64,000 nucleotides of DNA from an uncultured Porticoccus sp. (GCA_947259505.1 CAMYLT010000008.1:558001-622000), one strand, 5' to 3'. Numbered from the stretch's first letter, positions 25,365-35,725 are shown. The notes: generated by a model not told the origin, from the sequence alone. Program-made: numbers and translations.

Positions 25365-26087
25365 CTACTCCGCTCCTGAGGGGTTACTTACGGTGTCGAT
25401 TCTTAAGCGCTGGCGTTTTTTCCAGGAGACTTTGTCGCGAAGATACAATGGTTGAACATCATCAATAGCACTCACCTGCCCGCGCAGAATATCCGGCATG
25501 GCCACCGTTAGAATGTCTCGCGCATCCGGCATCATTGAAGGTTCGAGAAAATGCGCTTTCAAACCGATACGATCATGGAGATGCCAGCCATCACCGACAC
25601 CATACAAGGGCAACGTTGAGGGCAAGCATCCGATACTTTCTGGCGCAGACAGACTGTCCTGACACAGGCGTATCAGTTGATTGTCTTGCCACTCAAATTG
25701 GGACCAATACAGCTCATCCATTCGGGCATCAAACATCGGCATAATTTGGCAATTATCAGTAATTTCCAGCTTTCGAATAGCAGTGAAGGCAAGTACTTCA
25801 AGACTGGAAACAGGCACCACGGGAAGATTTGCACCAAAAGCCAGCCCCTGCACCACACCAAAACCTATGCGGATACCCGTAAATGAACCTGGCCCATGGG
25901 TAAAAGCTAAAGCATCCAGTTCAGACAATGACACGCCTCCTTCGGAGAGCACGTCGTCAATCATTGGCAGCAACAATCCAGTATGTTCACGGCTGGCCAG
26001 TTGAAACCGAAAAAAGGTTTCATCACCGCGACACAATGCGACCGAACAGGCCGGTGTAGTGGTATCTAAGGAAAGAACGGTCAGCAC
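25365..26087 (-). CDS. tsaB: tRNA threonylcarbamoyladenosine biosynthesis protein TsaB
   Basis: 240 residues from a GTG at 26087. Non-catalytic partner of TsaD in t6A37 tRNA modification. The ASKHA fold shows in LSLDTTTPACSVAL and the family's HGPGSFTGIRIG motif. The start was chosen because the protein aligns with the family from VLTVLSLDTT; the longer frame reaches back through a terminator into the AT-hook gene region. The ribosome-binding site would be the GGGGGA of that terminator's right arm, so initiation may be weak or conditional. Confidence 0.88.
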   Translation of the reverse strand: MLTVLSLDTTTPACSVALCRGDETFFRFQLASREHTGLLLPMIDDVLSEGGVSLSELDALAFTHGPGSFTGIRIGFGVVQGLAFGANLPVVPVSSLEVLAFTAIRKLEITDNCQIMPMFDARMDELYWSQFEWQDNQLIRLCQDSLSAPESIGCLPSTLPLYGVGDGWHLHDRIGLKAHFLEPSMMPDARDILTVAMPDILRGQVSAIDDVQPLYLRDKVSWKKRQRLRIDTVSNPSGAE

Positions 26088-26094
26088 AATAAAA

Positions 26095-26118
26095 AATCCC
26101 CCGATTTGGCGGGGGATT
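26095..26118 (-). terminator. Rho-independent terminator of the AT-hook gene
   Basis: On the minus strand AATCCCCC (26118-26111) pairs with GGGGGATT (26102-26095), followed by a T-run (26096-26091). It lies 55 bp after the AT-hook gene and directly before the tsaB start codon. Confidence 0.88.
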
Positions 26119-26172
26119 GTAACCTGATTGGAGGGAGCAGAGCGCCCCCTGAGCGAACGTCGATTAAATTTC

Positions 26173-27306
26173 CTATTCGTTACCCGAGGTAGATGGATTA
26201 ACAGCCTCACTGGAACTCGCCACTGGTGCCGCGGCCTCTGCCTTTACATTCTTAACCGACTTGCGGGGACGACCTGGTTTAGCTGCACGCGGTTTGACTG
26301 CAGTAGCTGCAGGTTTCTTGGTCACTGGTTTCGCTGTAACAGTCGCTTTTTTGGTGGCAGGTTTTGCCGCCACCTTTTTAATCGCTGCTTTAGCTGTGGT
26401 TGCTTTTTTGGGGCGACCCGGACTACGTTTTACTGGTGTCGATTTAGTCTCAGCAGAAACAGCTGTGTTTTTGGGAGGACGCCCCGGACCACGTCTTGCT
26501 GGCGTCGGTTTAGTCTCAGCAGAAACAGCTGTATTTTTTGGAGGACGCCCCGGTCCTCGTTTTACTTTGACAGCAGACGCTGGAGTAGCTTTTTTAGGTC
26601 TTCCCGGTCCCTTACGTGGAGAAGCTGAAGTAGCTGCTACTGTTTTTGGCGGGCGTCCGGGACCACGTTTGGATGGGGTAGGCGTTTTTGTCTCTTTTAC
26701 AGCTTCGACTTTTTTCTCGGCAGCCTTAATCACATCAGTTGCTTTTTTGTGTAATCTTTTTTCAGTAGCTTTTATACGAGCAAGTGCTTTTTTCTCTACA
26801 TCGCGTACTTTTTTAGCAACATCTAAAGCACGTCTCTTCATCCAGACCTGTTCAAAACGTTTTTTTGCCTTTTCCAGGTCATCCTGGGTTTTCGCTTTCA
26901 GTTTTTCCTCTGCTAGAGCGATTTTGTCAGCGGCCTTTTCTTCCATCAGTTTCGTCTGTTCAAGGATCTTGGCCGCACGTAGTTCTGCTTTTGCCATCGT
27001 ATTTTTGATATTCAATTGCTCTAATTTGGCCATATTGGAACGAACTTCCTGCAAGGCCTTGTTCAACGCTGCCTGCGATGCCTTGGTAGAGCTTTTTGCA
27101 ACACGGCTTCTCGTGGCAATCAATTTTTGGCGAGCCGATGCAACCTTGGCAGTCTGTGTCGAAATTTCCTTTTCTACTTTGCTGATCATATTGGCAACTT
27201 GGGCAACTGCTTTTGAAGCAGTGTTTTTCACAGAGCTTTTGGCGGCAGGTTTTTTAGTCGGTTTAGTTGCCGTTTTAGATACGGTCTTTTTAGGAGCTCG
27301 TGCCAT
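26173..27306 (-). CDS. AlgP-like histone H1-type protein with six AT-hooks
   Basis: 377 residues, very basic (Lys/Ala/Pro-rich). N-terminal part to about residue 205 is helical and coiled-coil-like (VANMISKVEKEISTQTAKV onward). The C-terminal half holds six AT-hook motifs: RGPGRPPK three times, KGPGRPKK, RSPGRPKK and KPGRPRK, then KPA/KKA repeats. AT-hooks bind the minor groove of AT-rich DNA. The architecture recalls Pseudomonas AlgP/AlgR3 and other bacterial histone-H1-like proteins, which lack or vary the GRP hooks. Probably a nucleoid-associated protein. Own terminator downstream; AT-rich promoter region 27307-27453. Confidence 0.85.
   Translation of the reverse strand: MARAPKKTVSKTATKPTKKPAAKSSVKNTASKAVAQVANMISKVEKEISTQTAKVASARQKLIATRSRVAKSSTKASQAALNKALQEVRSNMAKLEQLNIKNTMAKAELRAAKILEQTKLMEEKAADKIALAEEKLKAKTQDDLEKAKKRFEQVWMKRRALDVAKKVRDVEKKALARIKATEKRLHKKATDVIKAAEKKVEAVKETKTPTPSKRGPGRPPKTVAATSASPRKGPGRPKKATPASAVKVKRGPGRPPKNTAVSAETKPTPARRGPGRPPKNTAVSAETKSTPVKRSPGRPKKATTAKAAIKKVAAKPATKKATVTAKPVTKKPAATAVKPRAAKPGRPRKSVKNVKAEAAAPVASSSEAVNPSTSGNE
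26434..26565 (-). repeat. 66-bp tandem duplication inside the AT-hook gene
   Basis: Copies at 26434-26499 and 26500-26565, each coding for 22 residues: one AT-hook (RGPGRPPK) plus a NTAVSAETK linker. The central 24 bases (starting 26443 and 26509) are identical, showing a recent duplication that added one hook. Confidence 0.8.
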
Positions 27307-27453
27307 TGGGTATCCCCTTGTATAAAGAAAAGAAATTCGATTGAGACAAAGACTAACAAGACGTGCCTAAAGTTTATTCAATTTACAGATATTTTCCAGC
27401 ATAGATGCAAAAATATTTGCAAAAATCAAATAATTAGTGCCTAAAAAGTAAAA

Positions 27454-28434
27454 TTAAAGGGGGAATTTCTCTGCGATCATACGAGACAGGGTTTTTATAA
27501 ATGCTGGAGAATTATTGAGACAGGGAATGTATTGATAATCAGTGCCTCCCTGATCTATAAATAATTGACGATAGCTCAGGTTGAGTTCCTCGAGTGTTTC
27601 AAGGCAATCAACTGTAAATGCAGGGCTGATAATATCCACTGATTTGACACCAGCGGCAGCCCAGCTTGCTAGTTGTTTGTCGGTGTAAGGTTGTAGCCAC
27701 TGTTTAGGCCCGAAACGGGATTGGAAGCAAATCACCCAGTCATCAGCAGAAAGACCCAACTCTCGCGCAACAGACGTTGCTGTTTCCAGGCAGTGTTGAT
27801 AATAAGGATCACCTTTATCGACATATTCCTGTGGAATACCATGAAAAGACATCAAAAGCTTTTCATGACGTCCATGCTGTTGCCAGGAGGCCCGGATACT
27901 TTCAGCAAGGCAGCGGATATAGCCCTCGTCATCATGAAATGATTTCAACACCGTAATATCGGGTACATTTCTGGCACTTTTGACCATATCTGCCAACTGA
28001 TCATAGATGGCACCGGTGGTAGAACCTGAATACTGAGGGTACATCGGCAGCACGAGAAACTGCTCAACATCCTGCGCCTGGAGATTTAAGACGGTTTCTG
28101 CCAGCGATGGCTTTCCGTAGGTCATCGCTTGAGTCACGACAGGTGCATTACTCCCATATTCGCCCAACAGGTAGCTTTGTAAATCTGCCACTTGGCGGTT
28201 AGTTATAACCCGCAGGGGTGAACCTTCATCCCACCATATTTCTCGGTAACTATGGGCAACTTTTTTCGCCCTCAGGGGAATAATGACCAGCCGAAGCAAT
28301 AACCACCACAATATTCTGGGGGCTTCAACCACACGGCTATCGGAGAGGAAGCTTTTGAGAAAATCCGCTACAGCTGAGGGGGTGGCTGTTTCGGGTGTAC
28401 CGAGATTAACCAGTATAACGGCTTTTTTTTTCAT
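27454..28434 (-). CDS. hemH: Ferrochelatase
   Basis: 326 residues. Inserts Fe(II) into protoporphyrin IX, the last step of haem b synthesis. Motifs: VILVNLGTPETATPSAVADF at the N-terminus, the catalytic histidine in LLMSFHGIPQEYVDKGDPY, CFQSRFGPKQWLQPYT, and the second conserved region PAFTVDCLETLEEL. No signal peptide; membrane-associated cytoplasmic enzyme. Lies 65 bp downstream of adk on the same strand, with the adk terminator between. Confidence 0.95.
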   Translation of the reverse strand: MKKKAVILVNLGTPETATPSAVADFLKSFLSDSRVVEAPRILWWLLLRLVIIPLRAKKVAHSYREIWWDEGSPLRVITNRQVADLQSYLLGEYGSNAPVVTQAMTYGKPSLAETVLNLQAQDVEQFLVLPMYPQYSGSTTGAIYDQLADMVKSARNVPDITVLKSFHDDEGYIRCLAESIRASWQQHGRHEKLLMSFHGIPQEYVDKGDPYYQHCLETATSVARELGLSADDWVICFQSRFGPKQWLQPYTDKQLASWAAAGVKSVDIISPAFTVDCLETLEELNLSYRQLFIDQGGTDYQYIPCLNNSPAFIKTLSRMIAEKFPL

Positions 28435-28457
28435 TGTTTTTCAATAATCTGGACAAA

Positions 28458-28483
28458 AAAATGGGCTCCGGAGAGCCCATTTT
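28458..28483 (-). terminator. Terminator after adk
   Basis: Inverted repeat AAAATGGGCTC (28458-28468) / GAGCCCATTTT (28473-28483) with loop CGGA. On the minus strand it is followed by a T-run (complement of the A-run at 28455-28460). It separates adk from hemH. Confidence 0.88.
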
Positions 28484-28499
28484 GCATGACTTGGTATGC

Positions 28500-29195
<696 letters not shown>

Positions 29196-29267
29196 TTACC
29201 AAAACTCGCAATTTAGGCGGGAAACCTTACACATAAATGGGCCGCTTAACAAGTAAATACGCGGGTT

Positions 29268-30095
29268 TCAGCGATTTTTAGAGGGTTGTTGTTTCGCCTG
29301 AACCCACAACTGATCGAGTCTGTCCAGCGTGCAGTCACCCATGGTTTCACCAGATGCTATGAGCTGCTGCTCAATATACTGAAAGCGGGTTTCAAATTTT
29401 CTTGATGCAGCACGCAGGCTGGTTTCTGCATCTACTTTCAAATGGCGGCTGAGATTCACTGCTGTGAACAACAAATCGCCTAACTCCTCTTCAATCGCGC
29501 ATTGGTTTCCTTGCTGAATGGCCGTTTTTAACTCCCCTATTTCCTCATCCAGCTTGTCAAATACCCCGCTACTGTCGGGCCAGTCAAAGCTGTGGTTGGC
29601 AGCCCTTTTCTGGAGTTTTTGAGCACGACTCAGTGCTGGCAGGCCCAGCGGGATATCATCCAGGATGGAATGTTGTCCTTTTTGTTGCCGTTCACCTCGC
29701 TTCAGCGCTTCCCACCTTTCCTTGACAGTCTTTTCATCTGGAGCACCAGATGCGCCTCGACGGCTCTCCAGCGTGCCTGCCGGAAAGACGTGCGGATGGC
29801 GATTTACCAGCTTCTCCACCAGAGTGGAAACAACGTCACCAAAGTCAAACAGACTCTCTTCAGCACCCAACTGACTGTAGAAAATGACTTGGAACAAAAG
29901 ATCTCCAAGCTCTTCCTTCAGGTGGAAGAAGTCTTTTCGTTCAATGGTGTCGATGACCTCATAAATCTCTTCAAGGGTGAAAGGAACAATGGTTTCAAAG
30001 GATTGCTTGAGGTCCCAGGGACAACCACTCTCGGGATCACGCAAACGCCTCATGAGATACAGCAGGTCTTCAACCTGATATCGATTGTCAGCCAT
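29268..30095 (-). CDS. mazG: Nucleoside triphosphate pyrophosphohydrolase MazG
   Basis: 275 residues from the ATG at 30095; the longer frame overlaps relA. Two MazG domains in tandem: LRDPESGCPWDLKQSFETI and EELGDLLFQVIF in the first, IEEELGDLLFTAVNLSRHL in the second, each with the EExxE-type metal motif. It hydrolyses NTPs/dNTPs and in E. coli moderates ppGpp levels. It starts one base after the relA stop, the conserved relA-mazG coupling. Confidence 0.93.
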   Translation of the reverse strand: MADNRYQVEDLLYLMRRLRDPESGCPWDLKQSFETIVPFTLEEIYEVIDTIERKDFFHLKEELGDLLFQVIFYSQLGAEESLFDFGDVVSTLVEKLVNRHPHVFPAGTLESRRGASGAPDEKTVKERWEALKRGERQQKGQHSILDDIPLGLPALSRAQKLQKRAANHSFDWPDSSGVFDKLDEEIGELKTAIQQGNQCAIEEELGDLLFTAVNLSRHLKVDAETSLRAASRKFETRFQYIEQQLIASGETMGDCTLDRLDQLWVQAKQQPSKNR

Positions 30096-30096
30096 A

Positions 30097-32346
30097 CTAG
30101 TTCTCACCCAGGCGTTGAACATTGGTCACGTTAGATATTTGTCGCAACCTGGACATGACCGCACTCAGCTCGTCATAACTGAGTACTTCGATGGTTATTT
30201 CCATGTGGACAGAAACCCCCATACGGCCTTCTTCACTGCGTGTGCTCATAGCAAGAACATTGAGCCCAGCCTTGTCGAGGATAGCGGTAATATCCCGTAA
30301 CAGGCCGCCACGGTCATAGGAATCGACCCTGACCCGCACAGGGTAAACTTGTTTAGGTTTGCCGCCCCAGGTGACTTCCAACACCCGTTCCGGTTCGGAG
30401 TTTTGTAAGCGCAACAGATTGCCGCAGTCCTTGCGGTGAACCGACACGCCTCTACCGTTGGTAATGTAGCCACTGATCTGGTCACCCGGTATCGGGTTGC
30501 AACAACGGGCTATATGGGTAAGGAGGTTCCCCACCCCATATATATAAATATCTGACTCTTCGTAACGGCTGGCCCTTGCCGGCGATAGGATGGTGGGTTT
30601 TTCTGGCTTCTTGTTCAAATCCAGGGTGGCCAGTATCGCATTGGCCACCTGGGTGACGCTGAGATCACCGGCACCTATGGCGGCGTACAAACCATCTTCG
30701 CCATGCTTGTTGAATTTCTCTGCCAATTGCTCGAGTTCGACATGCCTGATATTAAGCTGACGTAGTTCCCGATCGAGCATGGACTTTCCAGCTTGGGCAT
30801 TTTTGTCGTGATTTTGCTTGCGAAACCACTGTTGTACCTTGGCCTTCCCACGAGCGGTATGTAGATACCCTAAAGCAGGAGACAACCAGTCACGACTTGG
30901 AGATTCGTGTTTGCTGGTTAGAACAGTTACCTGATCCGCGGTATGCAGTGTGGCATTCAACGGTACAATGCGACCGTTGACCTTTGCTCCCCGGCAACGA
31001 TGACCCACAGATGTGTGCACCCGATAAGCAAAATCCAGTGGCGTGGCCCCTACCGGCAAATCCACAACATGGCCTTCCGGCGTAAAAACGTAGATGCGGT
31101 CAGTAGCGTTATCCTGGCTGAGCAGCTCCTTAACCTGGTCATCTTCAATTTCTTCGTGCCACTCCAATACTTGGCGCAGCCAGGCAATTTTTTCCTCGTA
31201 ACTACGTGCACTGCCTTTAAGGTCCGTGCCTTTGTATCGCCAGTGCGAACAGACCCCGAACTCAGCTTCTTCATGCATATCGTAGGTGCGGATCTGGATT
31301 TCCAATACCTTTCGGTGAGGGCCTATCACCGCCGTATGTAGTGAGCGGTAGCCATTTTCCTTGGGCGTTGCGATGTAATCATCAAACTCATTGGGAATAT
31401 TACGCCAGTGCCCATGCACGATACCCAGCACGGTGTAACACTCGGTAACGGTGGGCACGAGCACCCTGACCGCACGAATGTCGTAGATTTGCGAGAAGCC
31501 CACATCCTTACGGTGCATTTTTCGCCAGATACTGTAGATGTGTTTAGCCCGCCCGGCGATCTCACCCTTGATCCCCGCCTTTTCCAGTTCGCTGTGGAGT
31601 GTGTTAATCACTTCATCAATATAGCGTTGGCGATCCATGCGGCGCTCATCGAGAAGACGGGCGATACGCATATATTCTTCCGCTTCCAGGTAACGGAATG
31701 CTAAGTCTTCCAACTCCCATTTCAACTGACCAATGCCGAGTCGGTGTGCCAGGGGCGCATAGACATCAAATATTTCACGGGCAACACGCTGGCGCTTTTC
31801 ATCCGTGGCCGTTTTCAAAGCCCGAATAGCACAGGTACGCTCGGCGATCTTGATCAGCGCCACGCGCACATCATCAATGATGGAAACCAGCATTTCCCTG
31901 ACTTTGGCCGCCTGCTGTGCAGCCACATGGCCAAATACCGCCGTTTCACCATCCGCACGCAGGGTGCTTATCACCGCCATTTTAAGAACACTTTCGATGA
32001 GTGTAGCGACGTCGTCACCGAAGTCTTTTTTGACCACAGAAAGTAGCAGCCGCCGTTCTCTAACGGCCCGGTAGAGAATCGCTGCAATCAGACTATCAAT
32101 ATCGTAGAGGTGTAGTTCAGCAAGAATTTCGGCCATTTCAAGACCGGTGCGAAAACTGCTGACAGTCGGCGTCCAAGGCTCGGCACCGGACTTTTCTTCA
32201 GCAGCGCGGGCAAGTTCACAGGCAGCGACGAGAAGGCCACGGGCATCTTGATCCGTGGCAATTTTATTCAGCAGGCTATCCACCCACTGTTCGATTTCAA
32301 CCGCACCCTGCTCCTGAACAGGATGGTGATCTCTAACCTGCACCAT
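30097..32346 (-). CDS. relA: GTP pyrophosphokinase RelA
   Basis: 749 residues. Ribosome-associated (p)ppGpp synthetase of the stringent response. The N-terminal hydrolase domain is degenerate: the HD motif of SpoT is absent around AAILYRAVRERRLL, as in RelA. Synthetase motifs are present (RAKHIYSIWRKMHRKDVGF, NGYRSLHTAVIGP, EIQIRTYDMHEEAE), followed by TGS (IYVFTPEGHVVDLPVGATPL), the zinc-finger-like ARCCNPIPGD and a C-terminal ACT domain. The 153-bp region to cysM holds a strong CAGC..ACCCC/GGGGT..GCTG hairpin (32456-32483) and no gene; rlmD, usual here in relatives, is missing. Confidence 0.95.
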   Translation of the reverse strand: MVQVRDHHPVQEQGAVEIEQWVDSLLNKIATDQDARGLLVAACELARAAEEKSGAEPWTPTVSSFRTGLEMAEILAELHLYDIDSLIAAILYRAVRERRLLLSVVKKDFGDDVATLIESVLKMAVISTLRADGETAVFGHVAAQQAAKVREMLVSIIDDVRVALIKIAERTCAIRALKTATDEKRQRVAREIFDVYAPLAHRLGIGQLKWELEDLAFRYLEAEEYMRIARLLDERRMDRQRYIDEVINTLHSELEKAGIKGEIAGRAKHIYSIWRKMHRKDVGFSQIYDIRAVRVLVPTVTECYTVLGIVHGHWRNIPNEFDDYIATPKENGYRSLHTAVIGPHRKVLEIQIRTYDMHEEAEFGVCSHWRYKGTDLKGSARSYEEKIAWLRQVLEWHEEIEDDQVKELLSQDNATDRIYVFTPEGHVVDLPVGATPLDFAYRVHTSVGHRCRGAKVNGRIVPLNATLHTADQVTVLTSKHESPSRDWLSPALGYLHTARGKAKVQQWFRKQNHDKNAQAGKSMLDRELRQLNIRHVELEQLAEKFNKHGEDGLYAAIGAGDLSVTQVANAILATLDLNKKPEKPTILSPARASRYEESDIYIYGVGNLLTHIARCCNPIPGDQISGYITNGRGVSVHRKDCGNLLRLQNSEPERVLEVTWGGKPKQVYPVRVRVDSYDRGGLLRDITAILDKAGLNVLAMSTRSEEGRMGVSVHMEITIEVLSYDELSAVMSRLRQISNVTNVQRLGEN

Positions 32347-32499
32347 AATTGACTCTCAGGGGGCTTCGTGCCCACATGCCCTGTTTGTCGGAGAAGCTAT
32401 ATCGCAGTATAGCCAGCTCACATTTAGGGAATATGTGTGAAGCAGTGATAAGCGAGCAGCTTACCCCCGGGAACGGGGTGCTGCAACCGAGGTCGGGTG

Positions 32500-33393
32500 C
32501 TATTCAGATTGATAAATACCTGAGGATAAATAGCGGTCACCGCGATCACAAATGATGGCAACAATGACGGCATTCTCTAGCTCCGAAGAGAGCCGCAGAG
32601 CTCCGGCAACGGCACCACCCGACGATACGCCACAGAATATGCCTTCTTGGCGAGCCATATCTCTCATACAGCGTTCAGCTTCGTGCTGTCCAATATCCAT
32701 AACCCGATCCACTCGACTCGGATCGAAAATGGCTGGCAGGTATGCCTCAGGCCAACGTCGGATACCGGGAATACTCGCACCCTCCTCAGGTTGCAACCCA
32801 ACCACTTGAATGGCTGGATTTTGCTCCTTGAGATAGCGCGAAACACCCATGATAGTACCCGTGGTTCCCATGGAGCTGACAAAATGAGTGACGTTATGAT
32901 CACTCTGTCGCCAGATTTCAGGGCCAGTGTGCTCGTAGTGAGCCAACGGATTGTCGGGATTACCAAACTGATCCAAAACGATACCCTTCCCTGCCGACTC
33001 CATAGCTTTGGCAAGATCTCGCGCACCTTCCATACTTTGTTCCCGAGTGACCAGCACCAACTCCGCACCGTAAGCCCGCATGGCGGCTTTACGTTCATCA
33101 GTGCTATTTTCCGGCATGATAAGGATCATCTTGTAGCCTTTGATGGCCGCAGCCATGGCCAAGGCAATACCGGTATTACCTGATGTCGCTTCAATCAGAG
33201 TATCTCCGGGATGAATCTGCCCACGAGCCTCGGCGTGTTGAATCATGCTCATAGCAGGCCGATCCTTAACAGAACCCGCTGGATTATTTCCTTCAAGCTT
33301 AACCAGAATTGTATTGCTGGTTTGTCCAGGCAAACGCTGTAATCGCACCAGGGGGGTTTCGCCAATACAAGATTCAATGGTTGGGTAGCTCAT
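32500..33393 (-). CDS. cysM: Cysteine synthase B
   Basis: 297 residues. PLP-dependent O-acetylserine sulfhydrylase that can also use thiosulfate. PLP lysine in GNNPAGSVKDRPA, phosphate loop EATSGNTGIALAMAAA, and GTTGTIMGVSRYLKE. CysM rather than CysK is indicated by NPAGSVKDRPA, the length and synteny with relA/mazG. The 177 bp between it and acpS hold no recognisable gene or RNA. Confidence 0.93.
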   Translation of the reverse strand: MSYPTIESCIGETPLVRLQRLPGQTSNTILVKLEGNNPAGSVKDRPAMSMIQHAEARGQIHPGDTLIEATSGNTGIALAMAAAIKGYKMILIMPENSTDERKAAMRAYGAELVLVTREQSMEGARDLAKAMESAGKGIVLDQFGNPDNPLAHYEHTGPEIWRQSDHNVTHFVSSMGTTGTIMGVSRYLKEQNPAIQVVGLQPEEGASIPGIRRWPEAYLPAIFDPSRVDRVMDIGQHEAERCMRDMARQEGIFCGVSSGGAVAGALRLSSELENAVIVAIICDRGDRYLSSGIYQSE

Positions 33394-33570
33394 GTTTTTC
33401 TCAATTACAGGCTAAAAGGCAAGGGGGTTATTTATTGATATAAATCAGACTTGAAAGCGTAATTCACAGCTCTAAAGCGTGTTGCGCACATTCTAGCTAG
33501 GCAGATATTGGTTGTCTTGCCAGAGGCGACTCAAATGAAGACTCTTTACGCATAATGCCCTGCCATTCAG

Positions 33571-33978
33571 TTATTGCGTCAAAGAATTGGGCTTCGGGTC
33601 ACGATGTTTCGACAGCACGACAAATGCCAGTGCGTACTCCTGCTCATCCGAGAGACTTAGCAATGCCTCAGTAGCCCCCATCTCGGACATGAGTTCCTTT
33701 GCCAAACCGCCGAGAATAAATTGCGGGGCGCCTGATGGATTGTTAATCGTCTCAATATCCTGCCAGGAAACACGGCCTATGCCGGTTCCAAGTGCTTTGG
33801 CCAAGGCCTCCTTCGCAGCAAACCGTTTTGCCAGATAAGCAGCGGGATGACTATGCTGGTCAAAACGCAGGAGTTCTCTCGGGCAGAGAATACGCTCCGC
33901 AAAATGGCGACCATGGCGTTCCAGCACGGCTTTAATTCGTGCAATTTCGACAATGTCAGTACCAATAGCAACTATCAT
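33571..33978 (-). CDS. acpS: Holo-[acyl-carrier-protein] synthase
   Basis: 135 residues. Transfers 4'-phosphopantetheine from CoA to ACP, so it is the likely activator of the ACP in the dehydrogenase operon as well as AcpP. Motifs: MIVAIGTDIVEIARI and the catalytic AYLAKRFAAKEALAKALGTGI; the C-terminal LSDEQEYALAFVVL is also typical. It overlaps the recO stop by four bases; pdxJ, often between recO and acpS, is absent. Confidence 0.95.
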   Translation of the reverse strand: MIVAIGTDIVEIARIKAVLERHGRHFAERILCPRELLRFDQHSHPAAYLAKRFAAKEALAKALGTGIGRVSWQDIETINNPSGAPQFILGGLAKELMSEMGATEALLSLSDEQEYALAFVVLSKHRDPKPNSLTQ

Positions 33979-34721
33979 CGAGGTTCCTGATACTGGGCGC
34001 GATCACGAATAAATAGTTCTCGGCTACGCAACGGTTTGTCTCCAAGCAGGCTTTGTATAGCCAACCGCATCAACCTTTTTGCCGACTTTGCACTGGTCTC
34101 ATCGGCATAGTCTCCAGCCGCTATAGCCAGGAGTTCACTGCCACGAAACCAGTTGGGCTGTGGTTTGTCATTCGCCAGATAAACGCGTTGAGAAACCCCC
34201 GTTGAGGGGTCAAACCAGTACCAGCTATCTGGCTCCACTGCGCCTCCTGGCTCAATGGTGCTCTCCAAGGACAGGCCATAGCCAACCTCATTCAGCAGAC
34301 TGCATTCAAAATTGCGTAAAGCAGGTTCTATCCCCGCGCCTTCAGAAAGACGGGTAATGACTTCGAGGTAGCGGTCAAACAAGGTGTCATGGGGATCATG
34401 GTCTGCCAACAGCCTTAAAATCAACTCGTTGAGGTAAAAACCGCTAAAGAGATGATTTCCTTTCAGAAGCAAGGGATGCCCTGACGGTTCTGCGCTAACC
34501 AGATTTTTTAATTCGCCTTTGCCACTCCAGCCCACCACGAGTGGAACAAAGGGTTCGAGTACACGCCCACCTGTTTTTGGGCGTCGGAACCCCCTGGCCA
34601 CAACTCGCAGACGTCCGTAGTGACGGGAAAAGAGATCGACCAGTTGGCTGGTTTCCCTATAGGCTCTTGCGTGTAGAACAAACGCAGGTTCACCATCGAC
34701 ACGGATTACAGCCACAACCAT
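33975..34721 (-). CDS. recO: DNA repair protein RecO
   Basis: 248 residues. Recombination mediator of the RecFOR pathway that loads RecA on SSB-coated DNA. The N-terminal OB fold is visible (AFVLHARAYRETSQLVDLFS, GRLRVVARGFRRPKT) followed by the helical domain with FYLNELILRLLADHDPHDTLF. No zinc cysteines, as in E. coli RecO. It lies between era and acpS; the 98-bp gap to era has no feature. Confidence 0.93.
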   Translation of the reverse strand: MVVAVIRVDGEPAFVLHARAYRETSQLVDLFSRHYGRLRVVARGFRRPKTGGRVLEPFVPLVVGWSGKGELKNLVSAEPSGHPLLLKGNHLFSGFYLNELILRLLADHDPHDTLFDRYLEVITRLSEGAGIEPALRNFECSLLNEVGYGLSLESTIEPGGAVEPDSWYWFDPSTGVSQRVYLANDKPQPNWFRGSELLAIAAGDYADETSAKSAKRLMRLAIQSLLGDKPLRSRELFIRDRAQYQEPR

Positions 34722-34819
34722 CCAACCTTGGGGAAACGTAGTAGGTGAGGAGATGATAAAAGGCAGCTTGGTGGCATGTTTTCAAACTCTGGGCACGCTC
34801 AATGTCACAGAGCGAGCAA

Positions 34820-35725
34820 TTATTCGTCGTACCCGAGGCTACGCAGTGCGCGCTCATCATCCGACCAGCCGCGCCTTACTTTGACCCAGAGATTCAGCAT
34901 GACTTTGGATTCCAGCATCCGTTCCATATCCATTCGTGCCTGCTGGCCAATTTTTTTCAATCGGTCACCTTTTTCACCAATGATAATTTTTTTCTGGCCA
35001 TCCCGCTCAACCAGAATCAACGCACTGATATGGCAAACCTTTCCTTGGTATTTAAATTCTTCAATTTCCACGGCCGCTTCATAGGGTAATTCAGCCCCTA
35101 ATTGACGGGTGATTTTCTCACGCACAATTTCAGCCACGAGATAACGTTGGGTGCGATCGGTAATCTGATCTTCGGGGAAATAATGTGTTCCCTCTGGAAT
35201 ATGGGTGAGAATCGCTTTCTCAAGTTCTGCAAGATGCTGCCCATGCAGCGCGGACACAGGAATCAGCGTTGCTTCTGGAAACCGCTCAGCCAAGGTTTGC
35301 AGATGTGAAAACAAAGCGGCTTTATGCTCAATCCGATCAGTTTTATTGATGGCGATAATGACGGGAACGCCACTCTTGGCAACTTCACTGGCTACTCGAT
35401 CATCCGCCTCCGTCCAGACGGTACGATCGACAACAAAAACCACCACATCCACATCGCGAATGGCACTCTCAGCGGCGCGGTTCATAAAGCGGTTAATGGC
35501 TTTTTTATCCTGATTGGTATGCAGGCCTGGGGTATCAACGAAAATTAATTGAACATCCCCTTCTGTCTTGATACCGAGTGTATTTTGTCGGGTAGTCTGT
35601 GGTTTTCGGGAGGTAATGCTGATTTTCTGTCCCAGCAGGTGGTTCAAGAGCGTCGATTTACCTACGTTGGGGCGGCCCACAATGGCTACATATCCGCATC
35701 GGAGTTGTTTTTCGGTATCTGTCAC
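34820..35725 (-). CDS. era: GTPase Era
   Basis: 301 residues. Essential GTPase for 16S rRNA maturation and 30S assembly. G1 [17 protein letters not shown]2 region RQNTLGI, G3 DTPGLH, G4 NKTD, and a C-terminal KH domain ([20 protein letters not shown]). It overlaps the rnc stop by four bases, the conserved rnc-era pair. Confidence 0.97.
   Translation of the reverse strand: MTDTEKQLRCGYVAIVGRPNVGKSTLLNHLLGQKISITSRKPQTTRQNTLGIKTEGDVQLIFVDTPGLHTNQDKKAINRFMNRAAESAIRDVDVVVFVVDRTVWTEADDRVASEVAKSGVPVIIAINKTDRIEHKAALFSHLQTLAERFPEATLIPVSALHGQHLAELEKAILTHIPEGTHYFPEDQITDRTQRYLVAEIVREKITRQLGAELPYEAAVEIEEFKYQGKVCHISALILVERDGQKKIIIGEKGDRLKKIGQQARMDMERMLESKVMLNLWVKVRRGWSDDERALRSLGYDE

Noticed and set aside
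26261..27325. 354-aa open frame on the plus strand opposite the AT-hook gene
   Set aside because: It is the mirror of a Lys/Ala/Pro-rich gene; composition explains the long open frame, and there is no family motif or ribosome-binding site.
33540..33560. CGCATAATG near cysM/acpS as another dif-like half-site
   Set aside because: Only nine bases of the XerC arm/centre are shared and there is no XerD arm; chance match.
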